NCBI GenBank assembly: GCA_016342325.1
Contig: JAEINR010000003.1
Location: forward strand, 99,106-158,042
DNA from: Desulfobacterium sp.
Lineage (GTDB): Bacteria; Desulfobacterota; Desulfobacteria; Desulfobacterales; Desulfobacteraceae
Reading direction: 5' to 3'
DNA: 58,937 nt
Of this stretch, positions 1 through 7,287 are shown one piece after another. Numbering within the stretch: position 1 is the stretch's first letter; each line of letters starts with the position of its first letter. The notes under the pieces are model-generated. The model saw nothing but the letters and a program-made list of their open reading frames with translations. It ran no database searches and was not told the origin of the DNA. Both the position numbers and the translations under genes were made by a program.

Positions 1-1
1 T

Positions 2-904
2 CCGGTCAAGGAGTACATCCCGGTAAGGCCCACCCAGCACTACTCCATGGGCGGGGTCAGGACCAAGGCCACGGGTGAGAGCCCGAACCTTAAGGGGCTC
101 TTTTCGGCAGGGGAGGCCGCCTGTTGGGACATGCACGGGTTCAACCGATTGGGGGGGAACTCCGTTGCCGAGACCGTTGTTGCCGGTATGATCGTGGGGG
201 AGTATGTGGCCGATCATTGTGCTTCGACCACCCTCAATATCAATACCGTGCTCATTGAAAAGTTTGTCCGGCGGGAGGAGAATAAGATTTTCAAGCTTTT
301 GAACCGGGAAGCCGGGGAAAATCCCTTTGAGCTCAGGAAGGAGATGCAGGATATCATGATGGACAAGGTGGGCATCTTCAGGAACGGAGATGATCTTGCC
401 CAGGCCGTGGAAGAGCTGAAGAAGCTTAACCAGCGGGCAAAGAATATTGCTTTGAAGAATCGGATTTCCACCTCCAACCCGGAACTTGTTGAGGCGATCC
501 GGGTGCCCAAGATGATTAAACTTGCCCAGTGCGTGGCCTACGGCGCCATGCTCCGGACCGAGAGCCGGGGCGCCCATGCCAGGGAGGATTTTCCTGAAAG
601 GAACGACAAGGACTGGCTCAAGCGGACCCTTACCACCTGGAATTCCGAGGACGCGGATCTGCCCGAGGTCACCTACGAGGAGCTCGACATCATGAAGATG
701 GAGATGCCCCCGGGTTCCAGGGGCTACGGCGTTGACAACACCGTCCATCACCCGGACACGGAAAAGAGGGTGGCCGGGATCGAGGAGATTAAAACAGCCC
801 ATCCCGATGCAGACCGCTTTGAGATGCAGGAACTCCTCAATCCCATTGAGATACCGGAAAAATTCAGAGGAAAGAACGAGCGCACAGGGAGGGGGTTTAA
901 ATAA
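2..904 (+). CDS. frdA: Fumarate reductase/succinate dehydrogenase flavoprotein subunit, C-terminal part
   Basis: The reading frame is open from the left edge, so the 5' end lies outside the window; the first in-frame ATG at 47 is internal. The visible part starts in the conserved end of the FAD/capping region (HYSMGGV, then GEAACWDMHGFNRLGGNS, the dinucleotide-proximal signature of the FrdA/SdhA family). It continues into the helical C-terminal domain (ESRGAHAREDFPERND, with the conserved RGAH and R-DFP motifs). The subunit carries covalent FAD and interconverts fumarate and succinate at the membrane; in propionate or acetate oxidation it runs as succinate oxidation. The stop overlaps the frdB start by one base (TAATG), implying translational coupling. 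A cytochrome b subunit gene is expected just upstream. Direction of the reaction cannot be told from sequence. Confidence 0.93.
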   Translation, partial: PVKEYIPVRPTQHYSMGGVRTKATGESPNLKGLFSAGEAACWDMHGFNRLGGNSVAETVVAGMIVGEYVADHCASTTLNINTVLIEKFVRREENKIFKLLNREAGENPFELRKEMQDIMMDKVGIFRNGDDLAQAVEELKKLNQRAKNIALKNRISTSNPELVEAIRVPKMIKLAQCVAYGAMLRTESRGAHAREDFPERNDKDWLKRTLTTWNSEDADLPEVTYEELDIMKMEMPPGSRGYGVDNTVHHPDTEKRVAGIEEIKTAHPDADRFEMQELLNPIEIPEKFRGKNERTGRGFK

Positions 905-1638
905 TGAGTGACCAGGAGAGAACCTTAACGTTTCATATTCTACGATACAACCCCCAGATCAAGGGGGATACGCCCACCATGAAGCGCTACGAGATAAAAG
1001 AGGCGCCGGGCATGACCATTTTCATCGCCTTGAACGAGATCCGGGAGAAGCACGATACCTCCATTCAGTTTGATTTCATCTGCCGGGCCGGGATCTGTGG
1101 CAGCTGCGCCATGATCATTAATGGCCAGCCCGACCTTGCCTGCCGGACGCTGACCTCCAAGTTCCCGGAGGGGGAGATCAAGCTTTTACCCCTGCCGGGT
1201 TTTGAGCTGATCGGGGATCTTTCTGTGAACACGGGCAAATTCATGCGCCAGATGAGTGAGCGGGTGGAGAGCTGGATCCATGACCAAAATGCGGAAAACG
1301 TGGATCTGTGCAAGCTTGAGGAGCGCATGGACCCGGACACGGCCGACGAGATCTACGAGCTTGAGCGTTGCGTGGAGTGCGGCTGCTGCGTTTCTGCCTG
1401 CGCCACCAAGCGCATGCGGGAAGGATTTCTCAGCGCCGTTGGCTTCATGCGCCTTGCCCGGTACGCCCTGGATCCCAGGGACAAGCGTTCCGACGAGGAG
1501 TTCTACGAGATCATGGGTGATGATGACGGGGTGTTCGGGTGCATGACCCTGCTGGGCTGCCAGGATTACTGTCCCAAGGATCTGCCCCACCAGACCCAGA
1601 TTGCCTACCTGAGGCGTCGGATGGCATTGGTCAAATGA
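904..1638 (+). CDS. frdB: Fumarate reductase/succinate dehydrogenase iron-sulfur subunit
   Basis: 244 residues, the usual length for the family. An N-terminal plant-type ferredoxin fold carries the [2Fe-2S] ligands C60, C65, C68 and C80 (CRAGICGSC). The C-terminal helical domain carries CVECGCCVSAC (C156-C166) and CMTLLGCQDYCP (C213-C223), which supply the [4Fe-4S] and [3Fe-4S] clusters. It relays electrons between the FrdA flavin and the quinone-binding membrane subunit. It is coupled to frdA by a one-base overlap and followed 12 bases later by fumarase. The frdAB-fumarase order fits the methylmalonyl-CoA branch of propionate oxidation or fumarate respiration. Identification is firm; whether the enzyme acts mainly as Sdh or Frd is open. 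Confidence 0.95.
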   Translation: MSDQERTLTFHILRYNPQIKGDTPTMKRYEIKEAPGMTIFIALNEIREKHDTSIQFDFICRAGICGSCAMIINGQPDLACRTLTSKFPEGEIKLLPLPGFELIGDLSVNTGKFMRQMSERVESWIHDQNAENVDLCKLEERMDPDTADEIYELERCVECGCCVSACATKRMREGFLSAVGFMRLARYALDPRDKRSDEEFYEIMGDDDGVFGCMTLLGCQDYCPKDLPHQTQIAYLRRRMALVK

Positions 1639-1650
1639 CAAGGAGAATGA

Positions 1651-3261
1651 ATGACACAGTTTAATTATAAGCCCATGTTTCCCCTGGGAGCGGATACCAC
1701 CGAGTACAAACGCATCTCCCGGGAGTATGTCAACATCAAGGCGTTCAACGGAAAGGAGGTCCTGACCGTGGAGCCCCAGGCCCTGACCTTGCTGGCGAAT
1801 ACCGCCTTCAAGGAAGTGGCCCATCTTTACCGTTCCGAACACCTTGGGAAGCTCAGGGGGATCATTGACGATCCGGCGAGCAGCGACAACGACAGGTATA
1901 TCGCCCTTGAGCTGTTGAAGAACGCTGTGATCTCGGCCGAAATGACCTATCCCATGTGCCAGGATACAGGAACGGCAATCATCATGGGCAAGAAGGGCCA
2001 GCAGGTCTGGACCTGGTCCGACGACGAGGAGGAGCTCTCAAAGGGAGCCTTCCAGGCCTATACCGAGAACTATCTGAGATATTCCCAGAACGCCCCCTTC
2101 ACCATGTACGAGGAGAAGAACACCGGGTGCAACCTGCCTGCCCAGATAGACCTTTTTGCCACCCAGGGAGACGAGTACCGGTTCCTGTTCATGGCAAAGG
2201 GCGGCGGCTCAGCCAACAAGACCTTTCTCTACCAGATGACCAAGGCCGTGCTCAACTCCGAGGAGATCCTGCTGGATTTCATGACCGAGAAGATGAAGAG
2301 CCTTGGCACGGCGGCCTGTCCGCCCTATTATCTCGCCTTTGTCATCGGCGGCACCTCGGCTGAAGCCAATCTCAAGACGGTGAAACTTGCATCGGCCCGG
2401 TATTACGATGGGCTTCCCACGACAGGGGACGACACGGGCCACGCCTTCAGGGACGTAGATCTTGAGAAAAAGGTGCTGGACCGGGCCCATAACCTCGGCC
2501 TTGGCGCCCAGTTCGGGGGCAAGCACTTTGCCCTGGATGTCCGGGTGGTTCGGCTGCCCCGCCACGGCGCCTCCTGTCCAGTGGGCATCGGGGTCAGTTG
2601 CTCTGCTGACCGACAGATCAAGGCAAAGATCACCCGGGAGGGGATCTTCATCGAAAAGCTTGAGAAGAACCCGTCAAAGTTCCTGCCCCTGGCAGCGCCT
2701 GAAATGACAGAGGCTGTCCGGGTGGACCTCAACAAACCCATGGCCGATATCCGGGCCCAGCTGAGCCAGTATCCCGTTGCTACACGGCTGCTGCTTTCCG
2801 GCAAGATCATCGTTGCAAGGGATATCGCCCATTCAAAGTTCCAGGAACGCCTGGACAAGGGAGAGGGACTGCCCGATTACATTAAGGATCACATCATCTA
2901 CTATGCAGGGCCTGCCAAGACCCCGGAAGGCCAGGCCTCGGGATCTTTCGGCCCTACCACGGCCGGCCGCATGGATCCCTATGTCCCCATCTTCCAGGAG
3001 CAGGGGGCGTCCATGATCATGCTGGCCAAGGGCAACCGCTCCAAACAGGTGACCGATGCCTGTAAAAAGTTTGGCGGGTTCTATCTCGGATCCCCAGGCG
3101 GCCCTGCCGCACGGCTTGGCCGTGACTTCATCAAGAAAGTCGAGCTTGTGGCGTATGAGGAGCTCGGCATGGAAGCGGTCTTCATGATGACGGTGGCGGA
3201 TTTTCCCGCCTTTATCATCGTGGATGACAAGGGCAACGATTTCTACAGTAATCTCCTTTAA
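1651..3261 (+). CDS. fumA: Class I (iron-sulfur) fumarate hydratase
   Basis: 536 residues, a full-length single-chain class I fumarase that interconverts fumarate and malate with an oxygen-sensitive [4Fe-4S] cluster. Cysteines in the expected contexts are PMCQDTGT (C103), [10 protein letters not shown] (about 223) and [11 protein letters not shown] (about 309). The N-terminal alpha domain and the C-terminal beta domain ([14 protein letters not shown], then [28 protein letters not shown]) are both present. An AAGGAG-type ribosome site lies just before the ATG. It follows frdB by 12 bases and very likely shares its transcript. Its last 162 bases are repeated, about 89% identical by eye, at 5732-5893 (see that entry). 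The symbol covers the fused class I type; fumB would be equally valid. Confidence 0.93.
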   Translation: MTQFNYKPMFPLGADTTEYKRISREYVNIKAFNGKEVLTVEPQALTLLANTAFKEVAHLYRSEHLGKLRGIIDDPASSDNDRYIALELLKNAVISAEMTYPMCQDTGTAIIMGKKGQQVWTWSDDEEELSKGAFQAYTENYLRYSQNAPFTMYEEKNTGCNLPAQIDLFATQGDEYRFLFMAKGGGSANKTFLYQMTKAVLNSEEILLDFMTEKMKSLGTAACPPYYLAFVIGGTSAEANLKTVKLASARYYDGLPTTGDDTGHAFRDVDLEKKVLDRAHNLGLGAQFGGKHFALDVRVVRLPRHGASCPVGIGVSCSADRQIKAKITREGIFIEKLEKNPSKFLPLAAPEMTEAVRVDLNKPMADIRAQLSQYPVATRLLLSGKIIVARDIAHSKFQERLDKGEGLPDYIKDHIIYYAGPAKTPEGQASGSFGPTTAGRMDPYVPIFQEQGASMIMLAKGNRSKQVTDACKKFGGFYLGSPGGPAARLGRDFIKKVELVAYEELGMEAVFMMTVADFPAFIIVDDKGNDFYSNLL

Positions 3262-3279
3262 CCCATCAACAACCCATTT

Positions 3280-3320
3280 GACCCGGGGCAGAGCCGTCTG
3301 GCTGTGTTCCGGGTTCCTAT
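3280..3320 (+). terminator. Imperfect hairpin after the fumarase gene
   Basis: ACCCGG pairs with CCGGGT across a loop of about 22 bases, followed by a weak T-rich run. A stronger version of the same hairpin follows the duplicated fumarase tail at 5911-5950. Confidence 0.45.
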
Positions 3321-3348
3321 TTTTCAAGCTCGTTGCCGCCATTGTAAC

Positions 3349-3377
3349 TTGACATCCTGTAATCGTTCGATTACACA
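3349..3377 (+). promoter_or_regulatory. Promoter and palindromic operator of the HigBA-like module
   Basis: A consensus -35 TTGACA (3349-3354) is followed 17 bases later by TACACA. The spacer and -10 hold a perfect 8-bp inverted repeat TGTAATCG-TT-CGATTACA (3358-3375). This placement is typical of an autorepressed toxin-antitoxin promoter. The toxin ATG lies only a few bases downstream, so the message would be nearly leaderless. Confidence 0.55.
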
Positions 3378-3383
3378 TACACT

Positions 3384-3680
3384 ATGTATATCATTAAACA
3401 AATGCCTGAATTTGATCGTTGGCTCAATCAGTTGCGAGACCGGCCGACGCGAATGCGTTTACTGCGTAGGCTTGAAAAAGCTCAACGCGGGTTGCTGGGG
3501 GATGTGATTCCTGTTGGTGATGGTGTTTGTGAGATGAGGGAGTTTTTTGGTCCAGGCTGGCGGATGTACTACATTCAGCGTGGAGAAATGCTGATAATTA
3601 TGCTTGGTGGTGGAGACAAAAGCACTCAAGCAAAAGATATTGCAGCTGCTAAAGCATTAGCAGCAACGATAGAGGAGTGA
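3384..3680 (+). CDS. RelE/ParE-superfamily toxin (HigB-like, Gp49-type)
   Basis: 98 residues matching the short addiction-module killer family in length and pattern. It has an N-terminal helix pair, LRRLEKAQRGLLGDVIPVGDGVCEMREFF, then GWRMYYIQRG and IIMLGGGDKSTQAKDI, the usual beta-sheet core and C-terminal tail of these ribosome-dependent RNases. The antitoxin follows after 6 bases. The start chosen is the ATG that gives the family length; an upstream in-frame start would run into the operator. Toxin-first order with a downstream Xre-type antitoxin is the HigBA arrangement. It sits inside a patch flanked by duplicated fumarase ends and was probably acquired. Activity is inferred from family only. 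Confidence 0.85.
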   Translation: MYIIKQMPEFDRWLNQLRDRPTRMRLLRRLEKAQRGLLGDVIPVGDGVCEMREFFGPGWRMYYIQRGEMLIIMLGGGDKSTQAKDIAAAKALAATIEE

Positions 3681-3686
3681 AATGTC

Positions 3687-3989
3687 ATGCGTAAGCAGAT
3701 AAATATCAATGATTTGCCCGAGTTTGATATAGCACAGTATCTCGAAAGCGATGCTGATATTGTTGAGTATTTGAGCCAGGTTCTCGAAGAAGGTGATTCA
3801 GGGGAGTTAGCAGCGGCATTAGGGCATATTGCCAAGGCACGTGGTATGACAGAAATCGCTCGCGCCAGCGGCATTAAGCGCGAAGCTTTATACAAGGCCT
3901 TACGGTCCAATAGTCATCCTCGGTTCGACACTATACTGCGAGTGTGTAAAGCGCTTGGCGTTAAACTGATAGCTGCTCCTGTTGGTTGA
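3687..3989 (+). CDS. HTH-type antitoxin of the HigBA-like module
   Basis: 100 residues of the addiction-module antidote family. The N-terminus (INDLPEFDIAQYLES) is followed by EYLSQVLEEGDSGELAAALGHIAKARGMTEIARASGIKREALYKALRS, where the helix-turn-helix is MTEIARASGIKREALYKAL (about residues 53-71). The tail FDTILRVCKALGVKLIAAP is typical. It should bind and neutralise the upstream RelE-like toxin and repress the promoter at 3349-3377. The two genes are 6 bases apart. Confidence 0.85.
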   Translation: MRKQININDLPEFDIAQYLESDADIVEYLSQVLEEGDSGELAAALGHIAKARGMTEIARASGIKREALYKALRSNSHPRFDTILRVCKALGVKLIAAPVG

Positions 3990-4004
3990 TTGAAATGTAA
4001 GTTG

Positions 4005-4075
4005 TAGCTATGGTCAGACCAATTGATACAGCTACTTATTAATGAGGGTAGGTTGGCATCACGTCATTGGTATCT
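4005..4075 (+). repeat. Palindromic intergenic element, decayed copy 1
   Basis: Begins TAGCTATGGTCAGACCAATTG and continues into a degenerate right arm (GGCATCACGTC). It matches the elements at 13781-13857 and 52819-52905, which have intact arms GGTCA-N7-TGATACC / GGTATCA-N7-TGACC. Here the right arm has lost its terminal pairing. No plus-strand gene follows closely, so this copy looks stranded. Confidence 0.6.
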
Positions 4076-4153
4076 GGACAGCATTGCCTAGGTGCTGCCT
4101 TCTCTGCCACCTCCACCGCGCGTGGGTATTTATCCACAATCACCGCTCCTCCC

Positions 4154-4438
4154 CTAATCTCGGTTTGATATACGACATCGGATGTTGGTCCGGTCCAGAT
4201 ACCGCCTGAAGGGTGGAGCGATCAGGATGGTTATGCCGAAAACAATGCCCATTGGTTGCCCCTGGAGCAGGCTCACCAGGATAAAAGGGCCGGGGACAAA
4301 TCCCGGATCAATCAAAGCAAGGAGGGGCACGGATACAAGGGCCATTCCAAAGCCTGCTCCACTCTGGAGAAAGGCGCTCAGTCCAATGGCGCCATTGGCG
4401 GCAAGGATTTGCCAAAGGTTCAGTTGAGTCTCAATCAA
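4154..4438 (-). pseudogene. TauE/SafE-family exporter, internally deleted remnant
   Basis: 94 codons where the family has about 250. The first 60 residues are a good TauE/SafE N-terminus (ANGAIGLSAFLQSGAGFGMALVSVPLLALIDP, then VPGPFILVSLL). The frame then jumps to a segment resembling the C-terminal end of the family (GIVFGITILIAPPFRRYLDRTNIR), so the middle of the membrane protein is missing. The start would be TTG. Just past its stop, 4150-4080 on the same strand still reads like protein (GAVIVDKYPRAVEVAEKAA), possibly part of another decayed gene. The joining of the two halves by deletion is inference from family layout. Confidence 0.65.
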
Positions 4439-4864
4439 GTCGTGAATCTTTCTTCATTTTGGAAAAATGCTTTCCCGGTTCATATCTGCCTGTATTCAAA
4501 AAAAGTAGAACACCATGCCCACCAGGGAGCAGCAGTTCGGGGCTTTGATAACATAAGGTGACAAGCAAAGCAACACGGCTGGCATGGGATTGACCATAAA
4601 AGGTTGAGCAGGTGCGATTAAATTTTCAGCTTGTGGATCTTGTATCTTCCGGACAAACCCGTTCCCGTCAAAGTCGAATATTAAAAAGTCATACAGGTAT
4701 GATCTGACAGTGTCTCCGAGGTTATTTGGGTTGTTTACGAGTGTTTTATTCTTTTTTAAGATTGACTATTACCAAGCATAACCTTAAGAGAGGTTGCTGT
4801 GTTGTCGGGAAACCGGTTCCCCACAGGCAAAATAATAATCCTATGTTAAGAATGAGGATATGAC
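4439..4864. other. Gene-free stretch before the TupA-like gene
   Basis: No convincing coding frame. Near its right end (about 4806-4822) there is a short near-palindrome (GGGAAACCGGTTCCC) in the presumed leader of the tupA-like gene. It did not match the molybdenum-cofactor or cobalamin riboswitch patterns as far as I can judge by eye. Confidence 0.4.
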
Positions 4865-5731
4865 ATGAACGGCATAAATAAATTAAAACACCTATTTTCA
4901 GCACTGCTAATCGTTCTCTTATTGATTCTGCCGGCCATGGCGCAGGATACCTGCAAAGCAACCTATGGCACCCACGGTGCCGTATTCAGGTTGGCCACCG
5001 GCAGCCCCGGCGAACTGGGACTGTTAAAAGAACTTGCAGATACATTTAATGCCAAAAACGGCACAACCATGTGCTGGGTCAAGGCAGGATCTGGAAAATC
5101 CCTCAAACTGCTAAAGGCCAAACAGGTGGATATCATCATGGTGCATGCCCCGGCTGCCGAGAAGAAAGCGGTGGCTGACGGCTGGGCTGTCAAACGATCC
5201 CTGATCGGCTCAAACGAATTTTATATTGTCGGTCCCAAAGACGACCCGGCCGGAATTGCATCGGCGACCTCTGCAGCCGATGCCTATGCAAAGATTGCAA
5301 AAGCCAAAGTCAAATTCCTGTCCAGGGGGGATAACTCAGGCACAAACAAAAAAGAACTGCGGATTTGGAAAACAGCAGGCATCGCACCCTCAGGGGACTG
5401 GTATCTCGTGACTCGGGATTTCATGATGGCAACTTTGAAAAAAGCTGATGCAGTGAACGGGTATTTTATGACAGATTCCTCCACCTGGGTGGCTGGGAAA
5501 AAAGGCCTTAATCATATCAAGGTCCTGTTTAAAGGTGATCCAATCCTGATCAACACCTACCACGGTCTGTGCCAGCCGGAAGGGGCCACCCCGGCCCAGG
5601 CCCATGCTTCAAAATTCATTGATTTTCTAAACTCAGACCAGGCCCAGCGCATCATGGGCGACTATGGTAAACGCCTCTATGGTGAAGCCATGTACAATGA
5701 TGCGGCCTATGCAAAACAATATGATCATTGA
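4865..5731 (+). CDS. tupA: Periplasmic tungstate-binding protein, TupA-like
   Basis: 288 residues with a signal peptide (hydrophobic stretch 9-24, cleavage after AMA at about 26). The mature part reads like TupA: LATGSPGELGLLKELADTFNAKNG, GSGKSLKLLKAKQVDIIMVHAPAAEKKAV (the VHAPAAE signature), FYIVGPKDDPAG, FLSRGDNSGTNKKELRIWK and PILINTYHGL near the end. It should bind tungstate (possibly molybdate) for an ABC importer; tungsten matters for formate and aldehyde oxidoreductases in these bacteria. No permease or ATPase gene is adjacent, so it is an orphan here. The duplicated fumarase tail begins at the base after its stop codon, which marks a recombination edge. Confidence 0.85.
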   Translation: MNGINKLKHLFSALLIVLLLILPAMAQDTCKATYGTHGAVFRLATGSPGELGLLKELADTFNAKNGTTMCWVKAGSGKSLKLLKAKQVDIIMVHAPAAEKKAVADGWAVKRSLIGSNEFYIVGPKDDPAGIASATSAADAYAKIAKAKVKFLSRGDNSGTNKKELRIWKTAGIAPSGDWYLVTRDFMMATLKKADAVNGYFMTDSSTWVAGKKGLNHIKVLFKGDPILINTYHGLCQPEGATPAQAHASKFIDFLNSDQAQRIMGDYGKRLYGEAMYNDAAYAKQYDH

Positions 5732-5893
5732 AGCCCTGCCGCAAGGCTTGGCCGGGATTTCATCAAGAAAATCGAGCTCGTGGAGTATGAGGCGCCAGGT
5801 ATGGACGCGGTCTTCATGATGATGGTGGCGGATTTCCCCGCTTTTATCATTGTGGATGACAAGGGTAACGATTTCTACAGTAATCTCATCTGA
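5732..5893 (+). pseudogene. Degenerate second copy of the fumarase 3' end
   Basis: This 162-base segment is collinear with the last 162 bases of the fumarase gene (3100-3261), about 89% identical by eye. It keeps the frame and a stop: 53 residues beginning [20 protein letters not shown] and ending GNDFYSNLI. It has no start of its own. Similarity continues through the hairpin and about 85 bases further (to about 5977, paralleling about 3345). The two copies bracket the toxin-antitoxin/TauE/TupA patch. It is either a remnant of a lost second fumarase gene or a displaced gene end left by an integration. Confidence 0.85.
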
Positions 5894-5910
5894 TTCGTTA
5901 ACAAACATAG

Positions 5911-5950
5911 AAACCCGGGACGAAGCCGTTTGCTTTGTCCCGGGTTTTTA
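5911..5950 (+). terminator. Strong intrinsic terminator after the fumarase-tail copy
   Basis: AAACCCGGGAC pairs with GTCCCGGGTTT around a 15-base loop and runs straight into TTTTT. It is the better-preserved partner of the hairpin at 3280-3320 and would now end tupA transcription. Confidence 0.8.
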
Positions 5951-5973
5951 TGTTTCAGGCTTTGGGTCGCCAT

Positions 5974-6002
5974 TATGGCACTGGGCTCCAATCATTCCAA
6001 CG
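5974..6002. repeat. Short dispersed repeat, copy 1 (inverted partner at 25268-25296)
   Basis: About 29 bases (ATGGCACTGGGCTCCAATCA and onward to CCAACGG) are the exact reverse complement of 25268-25296. Neither copy lies in a gene. Confidence 0.7.
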
Positions 6003-6092
6003 GAACTATATGAATCTTCACTCTTTTTTGTCTTTGAAGGGAGGATTCAAGTCTATGAGCCCAGGCTTTTCTCCCGATTACACCACGTTTTC

Positions 6093-6310
6093 GGATTAAT
6101 TTACTTCCGGGTAATCCAAGACTTCGTTCCAAGTCTATGTCATTCCGTCATCTTTACGTAAGACTTGAATTGTCTTTGATAATAGTTGGTTATGGTTGTG
6201 GGTGGATGGGGCGTCCGGGCTTTGGTTCCAGGCAACTTAAGGTTTTGCAACTTTGGGCTTGATCTTGAATTCATCCTCTATGAATGATGATTCCCATGCA
6301 TAACCGGATG
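6093..6310 (+). repeat. Intergenic block of about 220 bp, copy A
   Basis: Starts CGGATTAATTTACTTCCGGG, holds TTCGTTCCAAG, then CTTTGGTTCCAGGCAACTTA and CTTGATCTTGAATTCATCCTC. The same order of motifs recurs at 9814-10047 and 22836-23067. The TTGAATTCA core is near-palindromic and kept in all three. This copy precedes the cNMP-binding/oadG/oadB genes. The rest of 5978-6361 shows no gene. Confidence 0.7.
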
Positions 6311-6361
6311 AGCCTATTTCTATTTTTTCACTAAAACCGTTCTAAAAATAAAGGGGAAACA

Positions 6362-6811
6362 ATGTCTGGAACATTAGCGATTCTTAAAAAAGGCACTATT
6401 TTTAGCTCCCTTGCACCGACCGATTTTGAGAGATTGGGAGCACTCATGGAGAAACAGGATATCCAGGAAGGTGAGACCCTTGCAATGAAAAAAGAGAGGG
6501 CAACCCGGTTTTTTATCCTGTCATCAGGAACCCTTCTCATCGCCATGGATGACGGCAAATCTGTTGTCATGGACCGTCCCGGCGATTTCATCGGAATGGA
6601 ACTTCTTTCATCAAAGGGGGAATATATCAACACCGTGATTGCCCTGGAAAACGGCGAAGTACTTGCCATAAAGAGAGACGATTTCCTTGATCTCATCCAG
6701 GAAGATTCACTCCTGGCTGAAACCATCATGCACCATTGGAACTCCTTTCTGGAAGAGAACGTTCCCTTTGTGGAGCAGAAGGAGATACCGGGCATGGCGT
6801 ATCACTACTAA
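6362..6811 (+). CDS. Stand-alone cyclic-nucleotide-binding-domain protein
   Basis: 149 residues consisting of a single cNMP-binding (Crp-like effector) beta-barrel. ILKKGTIFSSLAPTDFERLGALMEKQDIQEGETLAMKKERATRFFILSSGTLLI is the start of the barrel, and GDFIGMELLSSKGEYINTVIALENGEVLAIKRDDFLDLI the phosphate-binding cassette region. There is no DNA-binding domain and no membrane segment. An AGGGGAAA ribosome site precedes the ATG. It lies 14 bases before the OadG-like gene and is probably co-transcribed with oadGB, so a role as a nucleotide- or redox-sensing partner of that membrane pump is possible but unproven. The exact ligand cannot be inferred. Confidence 0.8.
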   Translation: MSGTLAILKKGTIFSSLAPTDFERLGALMEKQDIQEGETLAMKKERATRFFILSSGTLLIAMDDGKSVVMDRPGDFIGMELLSSKGEYINTVIALENGEVLAIKRDDFLDLIQEDSLLAETIMHHWNSFLEENVPFVEQKEIPGMAYHY

Positions 6812-6825
6812 ACGGAGGTGAAATT

Positions 6826-7248
6826 TTGTACGGTTTAGAATCAATCGCAGCAAATAACGGTTGGGCCATTTCGGTCGTGGGAGTATCCATCGTTTTTTCA
6901 GGCCTTGTGCTCCTCTCCCTGTCCATCTCCCGGATCCATAAAGTTCTGGACCTCTGGGATAACCGGAACGACATCCGGATTTTCTGTAAGAAACCACAGG
7001 AGAGATCGGAACCCGCACTCCTGCCCTTTACCGAAAAAAAGAAGGCGTCGGCACGTCAGTTTCGCCTGTTGGTGAAAACCATGGACGATCCCTTTTCCCT
7101 TCACCGGCTCCTCCACCTGGCAGAGATCAGCGGTCTTGAACGTCCCCATTCAAGCCTGTGCCATCTAATTAAAGCCGGGATCATCGAACCGGATCACCAG
7201 GGGGACTATTTCTTTAATCGAGAAGCGTTTGACAGATACGCTTCCTAG
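6826..7248 (+). CDS. OadG-like membrane subunit of a sodium-pumping decarboxylase
   Basis: Read from the TTG at 6826 (preceded by GGAGG with 8-base spacing) the protein has 140 residues. The longer frame from ATG 6736 would overlap the previous gene by 76 bases and lacks a ribosome site. Residues 12-37 (WAISVVGVSIVFSGLVLLSLSISRI) form one membrane helix with the VVGxSIVFxxLxLL pattern of OadG. The cytoplasmic tail of about 100 residues is longer than in typical gamma subunits and looks like a small winged-helix fold (FSLHRLLHLAEISGLERPHSSLCHLIKAGIIEPDHQGDYF). It precedes oadB by 39 bases. OadG subunits tether the biotin/carboxyltransferase subunit to the beta subunit; here the carboxyltransferase is encoded about 19 kb away. 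Confidence 0.7.
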   Translation: MYGLESIAANNGWAISVVGVSIVFSGLVLLSLSISRIHKVLDLWDNRNDIRIFCKKPQERSEPALLPFTEKKKASARQFRLLVKTMDDPFSLHRLLHLAEISGLERPHSSLCHLIKAGIIEPDHQGDYFFNREAFDRYAS

Positions 7249-7287
7249 GCAAAATAACCCAAGCGAGGAGCAAATAGAGGCGGACAT

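Noticed and set aside
3304-3507. Open frame starting before the toxin gene
   Set aside because: Out of frame with the RelE-like protein and spans its promoter and operator.
4256-4561. Open frame of 101 codons on the plus strand
   Set aside because: It is opposite the TauE remnant, low in complexity and without a start signal.
4790-4864. Possible molybdenum-cofactor or tungsten riboswitch before tupA
   Set aside because: Only a short near-palindrome is visible; the conserved cores of known riboswitches could not be matched.
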